64,000 nucleotides of DNA, taken from Hansfordia pulvinata (Eukaryota > Ascomycota > Sordariomycetes > Xylariales). The notes under the pieces are model-generated. The model was not told where the DNA came from. It did no database searches and was given only the letters and a program-made list of their open reading frames with translations. Shown here piece after piece: positions 44,201 to 57,200 of this stretch (the stretch's first letter is position 1; each line of letters starts with the position of its first letter). Made by a program: the position numbers and the translations under genes. The DNA lies in assembly GCA_006538405.1 (NCBI GenBank), contig BJKQ01000015.1:1116001-1180000 (forward strand), given 5' to 3'.

Positions 44201-46705
44201 CGCATCGGCCATCGAGGAGTACGATGCTTGGCTCATTTGGCTGAAACAAAGCCAGGAGCGGCACGAAGGGCTCATTGAAGCAATGATGAAGCGCCTCAAG
44301 GGGATTCGGGACAAGATGTGGTATGTGAGCGATGTGCGAGCTTCCTCGCCATACGCGCATGTCAGCAGTCTCTGCACCGCTTTGAAAATCATGGGGTCCC
44401 GATCCAAATGGGACACATTCCAACGAAACCGCGCTCAACTTTCCCGCGGGCCGGCGGCCAACTACATTTTCCAGAACGAGTCACAGTTGCTGGACATTCT
44501 AGCTGTCGGCCCCGAGCGCGGTGGTCCCAACAAGCTGACGGACGACCAGGCCGAGAAAACGATCAACTGGCTCAATCAGCTCGGCATTGAGAATTTCTGC
44601 AAGGGCGAAGAACGCATTCATCGGTTTTGCTGCGAGGTCGATATCTGCATTTCCAAGCTGATTGCAGACAATGTCATGGACGCCCCTGTCCTCTGGTCAG
44701 GATCCCTCTACCTGCGCGAGCGGCAATCGTTTGAAACGCCTCGAGGTGGTAGAGACCGCGGCAGCATCATCACCAATGACGATGCTGCAAGTGTACTCAG
44801 CGACCACGATCGGAGACAAGCCTTCGCAAGCAGGCCCAAGACTTTAGCGAAAGGCCTCAGAGATATGGCATCGCACAATCTCAGCCAGGTATCGCTTGAC
44901 TCCAGCAGTCGATTCGGCGCACCGAGAGCCGGCACTGTGATATCGGACATCCTCGACTCCCACGACTACTTCGGCGTCGCATCCCCCGTCCATGCCATCG
45001 ATTCTTCGGTCACCCTTTGGTCTCCGTTCCAGTCCACCATGCCGTCAACAGCCTCCATGGCGTCGATGACGTCCAGGGGCCAGTCGCCCACAACGAGCGT
45101 GACCAACCTCTCGAGCGCATTCTCGCATCCTTACCAACACCCCTCGTCATCCAGACACTCTGCAACGCGGCCTGGCACCTCGGCCTCCACAGAGACCATC
45201 CAGCACCATCGCGTCGCTGAAGACAAGCAGCGGTTTCTTACCGATCTGCGGCGTACCCTCACTGGCCTTCTACTATCCGACCTCGGAAGTCTGGTGTTTG
45301 CGCGAGGCTCAGAGACGGATGCTTGGTTCAGCGATCTAGGGCAAGAATGCATCAACAAGCGGGACGCAGATGAGCGCCGATCGCGACGGCCCACGAGCAA
45401 ACGAAGCAAGTCGGTCAAGACTGCCACGAGACAGAGGGTCATTGAGAAGAAGCGCAGCTTCGGAAACCTGCGAGGAGCAGGCGAATCAGGACATTCAGAA
45501 CCCATGGACCGTGGTGATAACGGGACTCAGGGCCATGATAGCTCCAGCGCCGCCACCAGCGATACGATCTCTGCCCGCAACCCCCCTCGAGTAAGGAGGA
45601 AACTCCCGAGTTCCCGTACAAGAAGGCATACCAGCGACTCCTCCGTATGTTTTGCACGCACCCAAACCCTTATACGAAGCTCAACTCGTTGTTCGAGCTG
45701 CAGCAATTGATCGTGGCCTCGATGTCCGCTTCTGGAAGGCGTTCCAAATGGACGCTGCGTCATCAGCTTTCCGCATCAGACGACGACCGCACAGGATTTG
45801 GCAGCAAGCCTCTCGAACAGACAATCGACAACGTGAGGGAAAGGCGATCTCAGACTATCCAGCCAGACTACATGTCTCCGCGAGGCGGTGGCAACGCAGA
45901 AACGCGATCCATCGTGTCGACAAACGCAGCAAACACGGATGGCATAGCCAACATTTTGAGATCCCTGTTCAAGGACCCCAGCATGCGGCCGCAGACCCTT
46001 TTCCGCGACTTGCAATTCATCGCCTCTTTCGTCCCGCCTTCAATATTGGACAAGACCGAACGTGGCAAGGCGTTCTGGGATGCTGGTCTGGCGGCATTGT
46101 CACTCAAGCAAGATGTTTGCCGAACTATGGTGGAGGTAGCAGACGAAGTCGTCAAGGCACAAACGCAGCCGCGCAGACCGTCTGGAGGAAGCGGCAATGA
46201 CGGCTCTCCAGAGAGCCCTCCAGCGGCATCGCACACCCTGCGAGACGCGGCCCGAATGCTGACGATCACGGCCAAGGAGGGCGACCCTACTGCGCAGAGG
46301 GAGCTGGCATTGTTCATCCTCAGCAATCCTGAGTTGGTGGACAAGACAACACTGCCGTTGTCGAAGCCGCGGGAAGTTTACAAGGCGGCAGTGATGGAAA
46401 AGTTCGGCGGGTCCTCTCGCTCAGGACTTGGCATAGGTGGTGGCAGTGGTGGGCGTGGCCACTCACTCAGTGACCGCGGTCGTGCTGCTCTGGGAGCGAT
46501 CTCGGCGTCGTCGACATCTGCGCCGGTTGACGGAAGCGGGGCACACCACGATGGAAAGAAGGGAGGTGCGTCCGAAGGTATCGCTGATGTCCGCAACGAT
46601 CCGGCACTCATGTGCTTGGCTATCCACTGGATGGAGGCGGCTGAGCAAGGGGGCGACGAGCTTGCCCGGCGGTTTTTGGGGCAGAACGACATGGGCCTGG
46701 GTTGA
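41268..46705 (+). CDS. very large conserved fungal protein, one frameshift
   Basis: Function not recognised. With the break repaired it is about 1812 aa. Residues 1-130 are Ser/Pro/Arg-rich and disordered. A helical region follows, with ERLLSFQRHDPLSALIFTSF and, near 520-560, KWFVYKWLFSSWLVSVVMHP..FGMMAEY, reminiscent of GTPase-regulator (RasGAP/VPS9-like) helical bundles but not assignable. Next come a Ser-rich segment, an acidic linker (about 800-830), a second helical region (DFVSAHLYWKTLQQLNAIAS) and a C-terminal Sel1-like part (DPTAQRELALFILSNPELVD..ALMCLAIHWMEAAEQGG). The frame breaks at a C6 run (45581-45586): one more C joins ..ISARNPP to SSKEETPEFPYKKAYQRLLR and the downstream 350 residues. 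The ORF opens at a GTG at 41241; the first ATG is 41268. Confidence 0.75.
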
Positions 46706-47567
46706 TGGTGATGTGGCAAGGGGATGAGTTTCGTGATGCGGCATATTTGCTTTCCGTCTGCGCAGGATACCATGTGCGTTCATTTTGGTGATTTTGGGTC
46801 ACGGCGTTCTTCGGTGCTGGTTTCTTTTTCTTCCCAGGGTCCATGTCCAGGTGATTTGCATCCTGGACGAGGCTCTTATCATGTTCATGCATCGCATAGC
46901 CTAAGTTGCACGCAGCGAGTCTTTCTAATTTCCAAATGTTTCCAGGTCACGGGGAGTTTTTTTCAATCTCGTCTGAAAGCTGAGCCGGTTGTCCGGTTGA
47001 TTGTCTGTGGCTCCATGTCTGTTTGCTCTTGTTTCATTGCGAGTCCTGCCCTTCCAATATCGACTTCACAGAATGCCCTTCTGCCAGACTGATAGCAGTC
47101 GCGCCTTTTCTGTCATCTTCCTGAGCCAGCACGCAACAGAGCGCGCTATGCCTTCACGATGAGCGTTTTCGAGTGTTGGCAGCCCCCTGATACCCTTTAG
47201 ACCATTCAAGTTGATAAACAGTGCGATGTTGAATGCAGCAGTTTCGATGGCAATTTGAATCTAACTGTGATGAATTAATATCGTTCGAGAGATGATTGCC
47301 TCACCTCCTGATATTCATTATGAATAAAAGCCAATCAAAGTGATAATTCAATAATTCACGCTTGGAGGGTCGCTTCTGAGCGTCGTCCACGTGGTCGGTA
47401 TCCAGACATATCCGGAAACACAGACATCAACCGAAGAATGGCAGTAGGATAGCACAGGGAAGACGCTTTTTATCATTCGTGTCATCATCAACCGCTCAGT
47501 ATGTCCCGGGTATCGTGCATTCATTTGCATCATTTACATAGCGCCAATCCACCACTGGCTTGTTGAA
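46706..47567. other. convergent intergenic region
   Basis: 3' flanks of two converging genes, AT-rich around 47160-47360. No further feature seen. Confidence 0.6.
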
Positions 47568-49256
47568 TCAGTCCATCTTGCCCGCAGCTTGGCCGTTGAG
47601 TTTCCCGTTGGCGCCCTCATGACTGCTTTTTCCACCGGCAGGCTCGACAGTCATGTCAGAGCGGACGCGAAACTGCTCTCCACGCCAGCTGACACCCGTG
47701 CCGAGAAAGACGGCCCAGGTCCAGATAGGAAGGGCCAGGAACTCACGACCTAGCCACGCCAGTAGCCACTGGCCAAAAGGCCGCTTCTCGACCTGTCCGC
47801 TGACACCACCGATTCTGCTGCTGGTGGCGCCACGGACAAAGGGGGGCGTGTGAGCGCCGCCAACATCGATGCTCTGGCCTGCATGCAGCTTGACAAAGAC
47901 TCGGCGGTCGACCACCATCCACAAGGTGACACAGGCCAGCCAGCAGGCGGCGAAAGCAGACCAAGTGCGGGAAGCGGGCCCGACGGTGGTCAGACCGTAG
48001 CTGAAGTAGGCTGAGCACACCAGCGATTCGACACCGTGCTCTACCAAGGTGGCGGCCAGAACGGTCCACTTGCGCGCGCGAAGCCAGCGCACTCGGCGGG
48101 CTGCGTACGCCGTTATGGACATTCCGGCCATGGGCTGAACGACGAGGTCGCCAGGCACAAGCCCGTGGTTGGCGTAGGCCGCGCCGGGCAGTTCAGAGCG
48201 CCACAGCAGATCGCCAATGACATGGTCCTCACACAAAAAGGCCGAGAAATAGTCAATGCCGGTAGGCAGAGTATGCTGTGTCTGAGGCTGCTTCTGAAGC
48301 AACAGATTGCGTCGCGCATCCGTCACGTGCTCGATGTGTGCCTTGCGGTACATGTTGCTCTTTCCGACAACGCAAGGGGCAACACCGACTGTGTTGATGG
48401 CGCCGTAGAACTTGGCGTGGGTCGTGGCCATGAACATTTCTTCGAGCCGGCCGCCGCCGTGGGCAAGAGCGCGTTGCCAGGGAGAGGTGGGCACGTCGAC
48501 TGCGGTGGCCGCCGAGGAGCCGCCAGTCACTGCTGCGCCGGCAAGTTGCGAGTGGCCGCGCGCGTCGGTATGGCTCATGGAGGTGACCGTATCTACAACG
48601 AGCGGGAGGTGGTGAGCAAACTTGTAGGGCTGACGGCGAGCGCCGCCAGGGGCGAAGCCGCACAGCTTGTCGACCATGCGCCCAGCTGTACTGGCAGCGA
48701 CCCAGACGTTGCAATCGAGGGCCCAGATCAGAGAGTCGGGGCGGGCCTGGCGGTAGGCGCGGCTTGTGTTACGGATCTTTGGGTTGGGGCCCATGTTGGG
48801 GATGGCATCGGCCTGGAGAACGGGGTCCTCCTCCTCGACGAGAACATGGGCATCGAAGTCTGGGTGGTCTGCGACGAGGCGCTCGAGGGTAGGGAAAGCT
48901 GGATCGCGGCGCGAGGAGGCGCAAAAGAAAATCGTCAGGCGGTCGCGGGGGTAGTCTTGTTGGAAGGTGGCCGCGAGGCACTCGTAGAGACCAGGCTCGA
49001 GGCCCTTTGCGGGGCGGATAATCGTGATGTGAGGGATCTCATCTTTCGGGAGAGACGGCGAGATGGGCTTTGCAGGAATGGAGGAGTAAGAACGGAAGCT
49101 GGAGAGGGAAGTCGGTCAGTTGAGTGAGGCAAGAGGTAAATATCGTGGGCGAAAGGGGATTGCTCACAGCTTCCAAATGCCGACGCCCTGAACACAGGCA
49201 CAGGCGACGCCCCAGACTAGCCCGAGGTAGCCCAGGGCCTCGTTTAGGTTGATCAT
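47568..49256 (-). CDS. ceramide glucosyltransferase (GT21)
   Basis: Transfers glucose from UDP-glucose to ceramide, making fungal glucosylceramide at Golgi/ER membranes. Exon 1 is 49168-49256 and exon 2 is 47568-49098. The 69-bp intron (GTGAGC donor, AACTGACC branch, CTCCAG acceptor) joins GVGIWK-L-FRSYSSIPAKP. The product is 539 aa. An N-terminal membrane anchor (about 3-25) precedes the GT21 catalytic part: ITIIRPAKGLEPGLYECLA, WALDCNVWV (D about 158), DYFSAFLCEDHVIG (catalytic ED about 320-321) and RRVRW (about 364-368), the D,D,D,(Q/R)xxRW pattern of the family. C-terminal hydrophobic helices and a Gly-rich hydrophilic tail follow. The fungal enzyme has a longer loop after WVAASTAGRMVDKL than the animal enzyme. 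Confidence 0.93.
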
Positions 49257-50796
49257 TGGCTTGTAATGAGGATTTGAGGGTGTTGAAGAGGGAGAGGGCG
49301 GCCGTGGTGTGTTGCCCTTGGTCGAGGTTAAAGTCGCTCAGTCAGCATTAGAAGATGCCGAGCAAGAGCTAGGGAAAGAGCAAGATTGGGAGGACGGAAG
49401 GTGCCCGGCTACGCAAAAGCCATGATCAGAAAAAGAAGAGGGTTCGCAGAGAGAGGTCACAGCAACCGGACGCTGCCGACAAGACAGTATGTTAGAGGTA
49501 CTGCAGATTCCGCGAGTGCAACACTCGTGGATGAAATATTGTTGTTGCCTTCCTGCGCGACAACAGATCATCGTCATTTTTTATGGGGGCCCCTGCTCAG
49601 ATAGCGGCTGGGCCTGGCGCGCCTGGGGGACGACTCGTACAGTGATTGGGGCTGACGGGGCCCATGCTCCCGAGCGGCGACCCACCGATGAGGCTCTTGT
49701 GTCTCTCCCGACGGCGACTCGGTCGGGATATCGATGCATTCGGCAGATTGCAGGATGCATCGTGCATGGGGCAATTACGAGTATCCGGCCAAGCTTGTGC
49801 AACACAAGGACATGAACGCCCGGTGACAACGGTTTTTCAGGGGTGAATTGAGCACCGCCGATTCGGTTCCTCCCTGAGGCGATATGGACGAATTGGAACT
49901 GTTTGGCACGGGTCATATCGGTTCCAATACAGAGTATTCGTAGATACACATCTAGTACATCACACATTTCCGACCTGAACCAGCTGTCAAGCACTCCAGT
50001 TTTGGGTTTAAGCAGTCCCGTAGGCAAACTAACGCAGAGTAGCACATATTCGGGAACTATGCCGCCGGTTGTTATTTGCGAGTACCTATCTCGTGCTTCG
50101 TTCAATGTCTGTGCCTGTGGAGGACGGAACAAATAATGGAAACAGCACCAGCCCTGCCGTGCTCAAGCAGTTTTCAGAATGCAACTATCGGGGAATATCG
50201 CATTAAGGGGAATAGAAGGATACTTCTAGGCGGGGTGGATAGACTTTGATCCTCACCACAGACGCTACAGGAATCTATGCCGAGAGCTTGTACCCCTTTG
50301 TACTCATCAGCTACCTAAGCAGCTCCAGCTCCATACCTGGAAAAAATCCCACCCTTAAATTTCTTCCACATCTTCCCACTCACCACCATCTTTTCTTCTT
50401 CATCCCATCCTGCTCATCGCAGCTCAGTTCTCAGACAGGGCCACGTCCTTCTTGTGAGAGATGTGAAAGCTCTTGTAAATCGTCTGAATCAAGTGTAAGT
50501 TGACTTGCCTTTCCTCACTGTCGCCAGCTGCGCGCTGCCGCCCGCCGAGAAAGCTCTCCGCGCGTCCTCGACCTCCAAAATTCATCGCGGTGATGACAGA
50601 CTTTATTCGGAACTTAGAGGGATTCAGTTTCCTCGATGAGTGTCCTAATAGACTACAACGGTATCTGAGCGATCGAATGAACACAATTTTCCATTTTGCG
50701 ACAGTCCCATGCTCAAAGCTGACCTCGTCCCAAGTCCAGACAATGTAAAACCCCGATAGCTGGTGCCCACTGCTGTTCTGATCCGTAACGACAACG
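49257..50796. other. divergent intergenic region
   Basis: About 1.5 kb holding the promoters of ceramide glucosyltransferase and Sen2. No repeat, RNA gene or convincing ORF seen. Confidence 0.55.
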
Positions 50797-52396
50797 ATGG
50801 CCGCCGACACCAGGCCGGCTTCCGCGGCCGCGCCCAACGTAAAGCCGTCACGGCCGTCCGGCCCTAGGAAGCCCCCGGCCAACCAGATCTATGCCCTGCC
50901 CGTTCCCATCCGTACCTTTCCCCTGCCCAGCTTCTACCCGGCCAACCCCTTGTCCCTAGTCCACCTGGCCTGCGCCTGGCTGTCGCAGCTCGTCTCCCGC
51001 CCGCGAGCCTGCCGTCGTCCATCGCGGCGTCTGGTCCGAGGAGACGCGCTCCGTCCACATCGTAGACCCAAAGTCCATCCGGGCTTTGTGGGAGCAAGGG
51101 TTCTTCGGAAAGGGCAACTACAGCCGCAGCGAGCCCAACTGGCTCAGGCTGGCACAGAGCAAGCGCGGCGCCAACCGCCAGTTCGTCGCCGAGAGCAACA
51201 CGGCTCAGCGCCGCCACGAGCGCAAGCTCATGAAATGGGATCGTGCCCGGAAAGAACAAGAAGCCATCGAGCGGACGCGGCGCCTGGAGGCCTGGAAGGC
51301 GCCCGTCGGCCCTGTAGAGCTGCTGGCTCTGCCCAACTCGCTGCAGGACTTGCTCGGTGAACCAGAGATCGCGGTGAACGGGAACGGGGCCGCCACAGAT
51401 AAGCCGCAGATTCGTGTAGTCACAGATGAGCCGGGGCAGCAGACGCCCAACGGCAACGGCGCACACGATGTGCAGAACGGGACGGACTCGGTGCGGGGCA
51501 AGAAGAGCGTCCGCTTCTCGCCGAAAGTCATGTCTACGACCTTTATGAACTCGGACCCCCAAGCCCCGGGCTGAGCGCCCTGACCAACGGAGACAGCCTC
51601 TCAATGTTGGACGGGGCCTTCGTCGGAGCCAAGTCCGAGACCAACACTCCGGCCAAGGCGGACACGGAGCCGGCATCCCACACCACAATCACCTCCACGG
51701 CCACGGCCACCGCCGAAGACGACGACGACCTCCCCGACCTAGTCGACATAGAACACCTCCAGCTCTCCCCGAAGAGGCGCTCTACCTGTCCTTCGGCCTG
51801 GGCGTCCTCGCCGTCCACGACCCAACGGCGTCCAGCCACCACCACCAACACCACGCCAGCGGCACCCCGCAAACACCACACCTCGCCCCGCGCGCCCTCC
51901 TCTCCCTCTTCCGCCGAAACTCCTACTTCCCCCCGCGCACGCAGCCCCTCGACAGCCTGCTCCACCCCGCGCGCCCGACGACCCCTTCATGCTGCACTAC
52001 GCGGCGTACCACCACTTCCGCTCGCTGGGCTGGATCGTCCGCTCCGGCATCAAGTTCGGCGTCGACTGGCTGCTGTACTTCCGTGGGCCCGTCTTCTCGC
52101 ACGCCGAGTTCGCCGTCGTCGTCCTGCCCGCGTACACGGACGCCTACTGGAAGACGCCCGAGGGCGCCGCCGCGCGGCAGGACAACAGCGCCAGGGGCAG
52201 GACCTGGCATTGGCTGCACGGGGTCAACCGCGTCCAGGCCACCGCGCTCAAGACGCTGGTCCTCGTGTACGTCGATGTCCCGCCGCCGCCGGCCGAGGAA
52301 GAAGGGCAGGACGTGGACGTCGCGTCGGCCATGGCGCGGTACAAGGTCCGCGAGTTTGTGCTCAAGAGGTGGCAGAGCAACAGGAACACCATGTAG
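50797..52396 (+). CDS. SEN2: tRNA-splicing endonuclease subunit Sen2, multiple frameshifts
   Basis: Catalytic subunit that cuts the 5' splice site of pre-tRNA introns. The protein is spread over three frames that join only by adding bases in C runs. Near 50995-51004 two C restore WLSQLV to [13 protein letters not shown]. Near 51556-51560 one C turns [12 protein letters not shown] into [15 protein letters not shown]. Near 51767-51770 one C joins HLQLSP to [13 protein letters not shown]. Near 51974-51976 one C joins HPAR to [12 protein letters not shown]. The repaired product is about 534 aa. The C-terminal nuclease domain [31 protein letters not shown] supplies the expected Tyr (about 429) and His (about 437); Lys (about 487) lies in [30 protein letters not shown] is a Sen2 hallmark. 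The gene is essential in yeast, so sequence error is likelier than a pseudogene. Confidence 0.88.
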
Positions 52397-52753
52397 AGTA
52401 CAATGGAGGGCGAAACCCAGGAACATGACACAATCAGAGCACGGTACTGTACACGAACGGATATGAGGACAGGCATGAGGCGTCAGGCGTTATAATAGGC
52501 TTGCAGTTTCGGCTCTAATGGGTCTATTAAGCTTGCATGTCTATCAATTCATTGTACGATAACGCCAATTGGCCAATGACGAAGTGTCCCGAGTAAGGGC
52601 ACCGACGAAGCAACGCGGTACCCAACCAAGCTCAATAAGCATGAAATCAATTAAAAGAAGACCCATGCCAACCAACATGAAGACCTGATCTCGTCAACGT
52701 GACTGCATCGTAATATCATGATATAATCTGCTCCCCTTTTGTGAATTCGCCCC
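52397..52753. other. convergent intergenic region
   Basis: About 360 bp of AT-rich 3' flank between Sen2 and the MFS gene. Nothing else seen. Confidence 0.6.
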
Positions 52754-54282
52754 TCACTCGTCCGTCAACGTGTCCGTGTCACTGGGCGTGTCGTCCTCGT
52801 CAGCCGGCGGCTTCTCGCTTGCATCCGGTAGATAGCGGGTCAGGATCGTGAAGCCGCAAGAGAGAACAATCACGACGATCCAGACCAGGTAGCCACCGAC
52901 TAGCTGGTACTTGACGCTGACGGCGAACAGACTCGAGAAGATGGCGGGCGTGCAGGAGCGCAGGCCGCTCATACCGGTCAGGGCGAGAGCGTTGAGCATG
53001 CCGAGGCTCTCCGGAGATGGCGAGACGTCGTTGAGAGCCAGCTGGACGGCAGTGAAGGCCATGGCGATTCCCGAGCCCGAGATGAGGAAGATGGGAGCCA
53101 GCACCCAGAAAGCGGTGGTCGCAGCCTCGGTGCCCTGGCGAAGCACCAGGCTCAGACACGGCATGGTCATGAGGAAGAACGGGTAGCCGCGGCCACAGAA
53201 GCGCAGGACGCCGTTGGTGCCGTAGCGCCACTGTAACGGCGGGAAGATGAAGAGGAGCCAGAAGGCCTGGGACGCGCCCGTCAGGCCCATGAAGAGCGAA
53301 ATCTGCAGGGGCGAGAAGCCAAACCCGCCCAGCTCAATGGGCGAAAACTGGAACACGGGCAGAATGGCCGTGTAGGCAAACGCCAACACCATGACGTAGC
53401 CATAGGTGGTCAGAACAGTAGCCACGCCGGGCGTCTTGAGGATCTCCCATGTCGACTTTTGCGGCTCGTCGGGTCCGGCCTCCTCATCCCCGTCGGCGCC
53501 ACCTCTCCGCTTAGGCTTGGGGGGCAGCGTCTCCTCGATCCACAACGCACTGGACGTAGCGGCAGTCAAGCCGACAACACCCACAACCAGAGACGACAAG
53601 ACGTAGGGGTAGGTTTCGAGGAATTTATTGTGGCCAATCCACGAGTACTGGCCCACGGGGTCGGCGAGGGCGCCACCAATCAGAGGACCGAGGAAGATGC
53701 CCAGATTGCCGGAAAACGCGAACAAGCTGAAAGCGCGCGCCTGCGTTTTGGAGGTGCTGTGCTCGGTGATCATGGTGCGGATGGTGACAATGGTGCCGGC
53801 AAAGATACCGGAGAGACATCGGAACAAGATCATCTGCCAGATGGTCTTGGCGAAGCCGAAAAGAGCGGTTGTCATAGACACGCCGAAAAGCGAGTAGACC
53901 AGGACGGGCTTGCGGCCCCAGCGATCCGCGGCCGACCCCCAGAACATCATGACCATCATCTGTGTGAGACTGAAGAGGGACTCGATCAGGCCGCTGTAGA
54001 AGCCGACGTCGGCATCCTCGAGCTGGCCGTTGACCTGGACCATTTGGTTGACATAGGGGAAGATGGAGAAGAAGGCAATGGGTTCGATGAGGCGGGCGTA
54101 GCATAGCAGCATGATCTGCTTCTTAGGCAACGGCTTGTCGACCCCCTTGGCCGGAGGGGCAGACGCCGCCGACGCCGCCTGAGCTGTGGTGCCGCGCAGC
54201 AGGGGCGTCGTCTCGCTGTCGGCGACGCTGGGCCGGCGGGCCACGAAGGCGCTCGGGGCTGCTTGCGTTCTTGCGGAGCCAT
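52754..54282 (-). CDS. MFS transporter, frameshift near N-terminus
   Basis: Major facilitator superfamily carrier with about 12 membrane helices, resembling the fungal and plant zinc-induced-facilitator-like/TetA-type group. Substrate unknown. MFS motif A GSAADRWGRKPVLV follows helix 2. Helix 1 is ARLIEPIAFFSIFPYVNQMV. A charged central loop (KPKRRGGADGDEEAGPDEPQ) separates the halves, and the C-terminus is acidic. The main frame opens only at a GTG (54244). The ATG at 54282 starts MAPQERKQP in another frame. One missing base in the GGGG run at about 54254-54257 (CCCC on the coding strand) joins it to PSAFVARRPSVADSETTPLL, giving 509 aa. ETTPLLR is typical of an N-terminal cytosolic sorting segment, suggesting a vacuolar or endosomal membrane. 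Confidence 0.88.
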
Positions 54283-57200
54283 GGTGCGGGATGGCTTCTG
54301 GCTGTGGCTGCTCTGAGTTGAAGAGGGAGCAAGCTGGGCAGGTGTCGACCTCAGCTATGACCAGGGGACGTGTGCGTGGGCCAAAAGGTGGAAGAGGCCA
54401 GCCTGAAGACCAAAGACGAAGGGAAAGAGAATTGACAGGGTATTATAAGAACAAGGGTCCCGTCTTGGCGCACTCGCAGGCGCCGCGGCGCCAGGGCCGG
54501 AGGACGCGGCAGAGAAGGAATTGGGTTTGGTGGAGCCGTCCCTCACCGTCGAGTCAGCCCTGCGTGGGCGGGCGGTGCAGGGCCTCATCCTGTCACCCTC
54601 CTGGGAGAGGCACAGAGGCCCAGGGTCAGCGCCAGGTAGTGCCGGCGCGTGCAGCGCTGGGGTCGGCTTCTCCGCCGCCCCGTCTGGCGTTATGAGCCGC
54701 TAGGTCAGGATTGTTGCTAGAGCGGGCGGCCGGCGCTGAGGGGCACGAACTCGCTCCCCACTTGCGTGTTCGCGGGCGGCGCCTGCTAGGGCTGTTTACG
54801 GGCTGGTCAGCAGCGGAGAGCAGCGAGTACCGGCGGGTTATCGGAGGCCCGGGGCTCGCAAAGGGGGAGGATCGTCGGCGGCGCTGGTGCAGGCGTAGAA
54901 AAGGCCTTGTATGAGTAGTCTGGATTTTATGGGCATGGGAGCGAGCCGGCTAGGGATCTTGGGCCGGAAGGTCCGGGCACACCACCAGGGAATGTGCGGC
55001 AGGGGCACGGGACGCAGATGGGAAGAGTCGATTGGGCGGTGATCGGGCCCTGTCCGGCGTCGGGGCCGATGAGGCAGTCTCTGGCCGGGCCGGTCGCGGT
55101 GTGGCTTGTCGAGGGGGAGCACTGCCGCTCAGCTGGAGCAGCACGTGGGGGAGAGTATGACTGCGGGGTGCAGACCGGCAGCGTAGAGGCGGTCCGGTCG
55201 CGCAAGCAAGGGGCGAGTCGGCGATGATGGCCGGCAGAGTCCTATGGAGTGAATATCTCAGGCAAGGAGGGAAGCGAGGCGTCGAGAGAGACAGACAAGC
55301 CGGGGCAGAGTGGGGGCCCTACTCGTAGTGCGCATAGTGGCGGACGGCATCTGCAGCGGGCAGCGCTAGACGCCAAATTAGACGGTCGTTAGCGGGCACG
55401 GGTAGGCGAAGCACAGCTGGCGACGGGCGGCGGCGGCGCTGGGCTTCCGATCCCTCTCGGATTCCATGGACGTTGGTGAGCCGCGAACGCGCTTGTCTGA
55501 CAGGTCGGATGGCATCTTGACAGGACAGGAAATCACGGATATTCGGGCCAAGTCAGGATGCTGACTGTTGCAATGGATGGATGGCAGCAAGGTTTGAGTC
55601 TTCCGTTAATCCCGGGTCTCGGGCCGACGCGGCTGACAGCCCTGCTCCTTCGTCCCTCGCTTTTGTAGTGGAAGGCACGACCTGTAAGGGTCCTCCCGAC
55701 GTTGATCGTTGTTCAGTCAGCATCTCGCGATCTCGTCTTGTCGCATCCGTTGATGCTGTACTGACAGATAACAAGCGCCTACGAGCCGAAATGACCGTTA
55801 CTTCGTGAATCGTGGCTTACAGGTGCGTCCCAACAAGGCAACGCTGACACGCCCCAGAACGTCGGGCGGCTCCCGACTGGACAGCCTGCCCACATGAATT
55901 CAGCGAACGATACTGCGCGTAATAATCTTTCCGGCCGCCGAGAAAGCTCGCAGTGTAAAACCACGCCAGCTCCTCCCTCTCGCATGCGTCCCCCATTTCT
56001 CGAAGATGGACTTTTTAATTACTCGGTCCGATGACCTCGTGCAGCAGATGCAACCTCGCAATGACGTTTCCCATTCGGCCAATGGCGCCTTGCCATCCCT
56101 GCAGCCTCCGTCTCCCCATATTCCCAGGCGCCATGAGTAATCGGTCGTGTTCACCAACTGCCTCGCCCAGACAACCTCCGGCACACGCAGTGCCTCGAGA
56201 TGAAATTCAGAGATGATCGCCCTGACTCACAACTGTGGATACACTCTGTTCGCCACTGTTTGTGGTAGCGTACGGATGCTAATCGGCCATCTTACCAGAT
56301 TGCTGAAGTGCAATCGCCTTCAGTTTGCTCCTCTCTGGTCGACTTGCAGCTGCTTGTGACTTGTTCAATCAAGCTCTTAGAAACCCCATGCAGTCTCGTA
56401 TTCTCATGGTGGTGATTGCGTTCGAGCAAACATTCTGCCTCGAGCACACAGCCCCGTCAGCCACACATACAAACTCAGATTGTCGTTCATCGAGCGACGT
56501 GCATCGAGTCGCAAGCAAGATTGCACAGGCGCCTTTGTTCGACCCACCCTCCTCGAGTCCAACTTACCACTCAAAGAGCCTGAGGCTCTCTTTGTCTGAG
56601 GGAAGAGGTCGTCGCCTCGCCACAAACAGTTTCTCCCCTTGTCACTATCCTGTTCAGTACTCTCTCATGCCCCTCTCCCAACGCCACCTATTGATGCTAC
56701 GCAGATGCCAGACCCTTCCGACAAATACGCCTCGAAAAACGCCCAAACGATGGCCGCAAACTCGTGGCTCAAGACACCGCGGTGTCAGCTATCTGCATCT
56801 CGCTCGACGTAGGCAGCATGCCTGCTGCGTGATCTATGCAATTCGCAATCCATGGCGAGGCGCCGCGTGGGAAATGGACAAACCGAGGAGCAGGTTTGCA
56901 CAACTTCTGCTGCTCAGCTTCTGCGAGAATGCAGCTTAGGTGTTCCCAAACACTTCGAGTGTCTAGAAACATTTCTCCTGCCTTCGACCGGCTTTGATAC
57001 AAACATGCTCTGGTTTTAATGGCGGCCTTGGCTGAGTCTCCCTTCCTGGAGCAATCGATCAAGAACAGCTCATCTAGAGGCTTCTCGAGGACCTCTCATC
57101 AGGGACGTGTCCTCGGGGGCCGGGGCCTCTTTCGTCGATGGCTTCACCACGCGCATTGACAAACTCATCATCTCCATTGCCATCTTGGGCCGGGCGCATC

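Noticed and set aside
45591..45634. A 44-bp GTAAGG..CCAG segment that would also restore the frame of the large protein
   Set aside because: It is shorter than any other intron here, lacks a branch site, and would delete EFPYKKAYQ, which reads as natural coding sequence. A missing C in the adjacent C6 run is simpler.
56325..56939. 204-codon frame upstream of the Gfd2-like gene
   Set aside because: Starts at a TTG, no domain, composition not protein-like.
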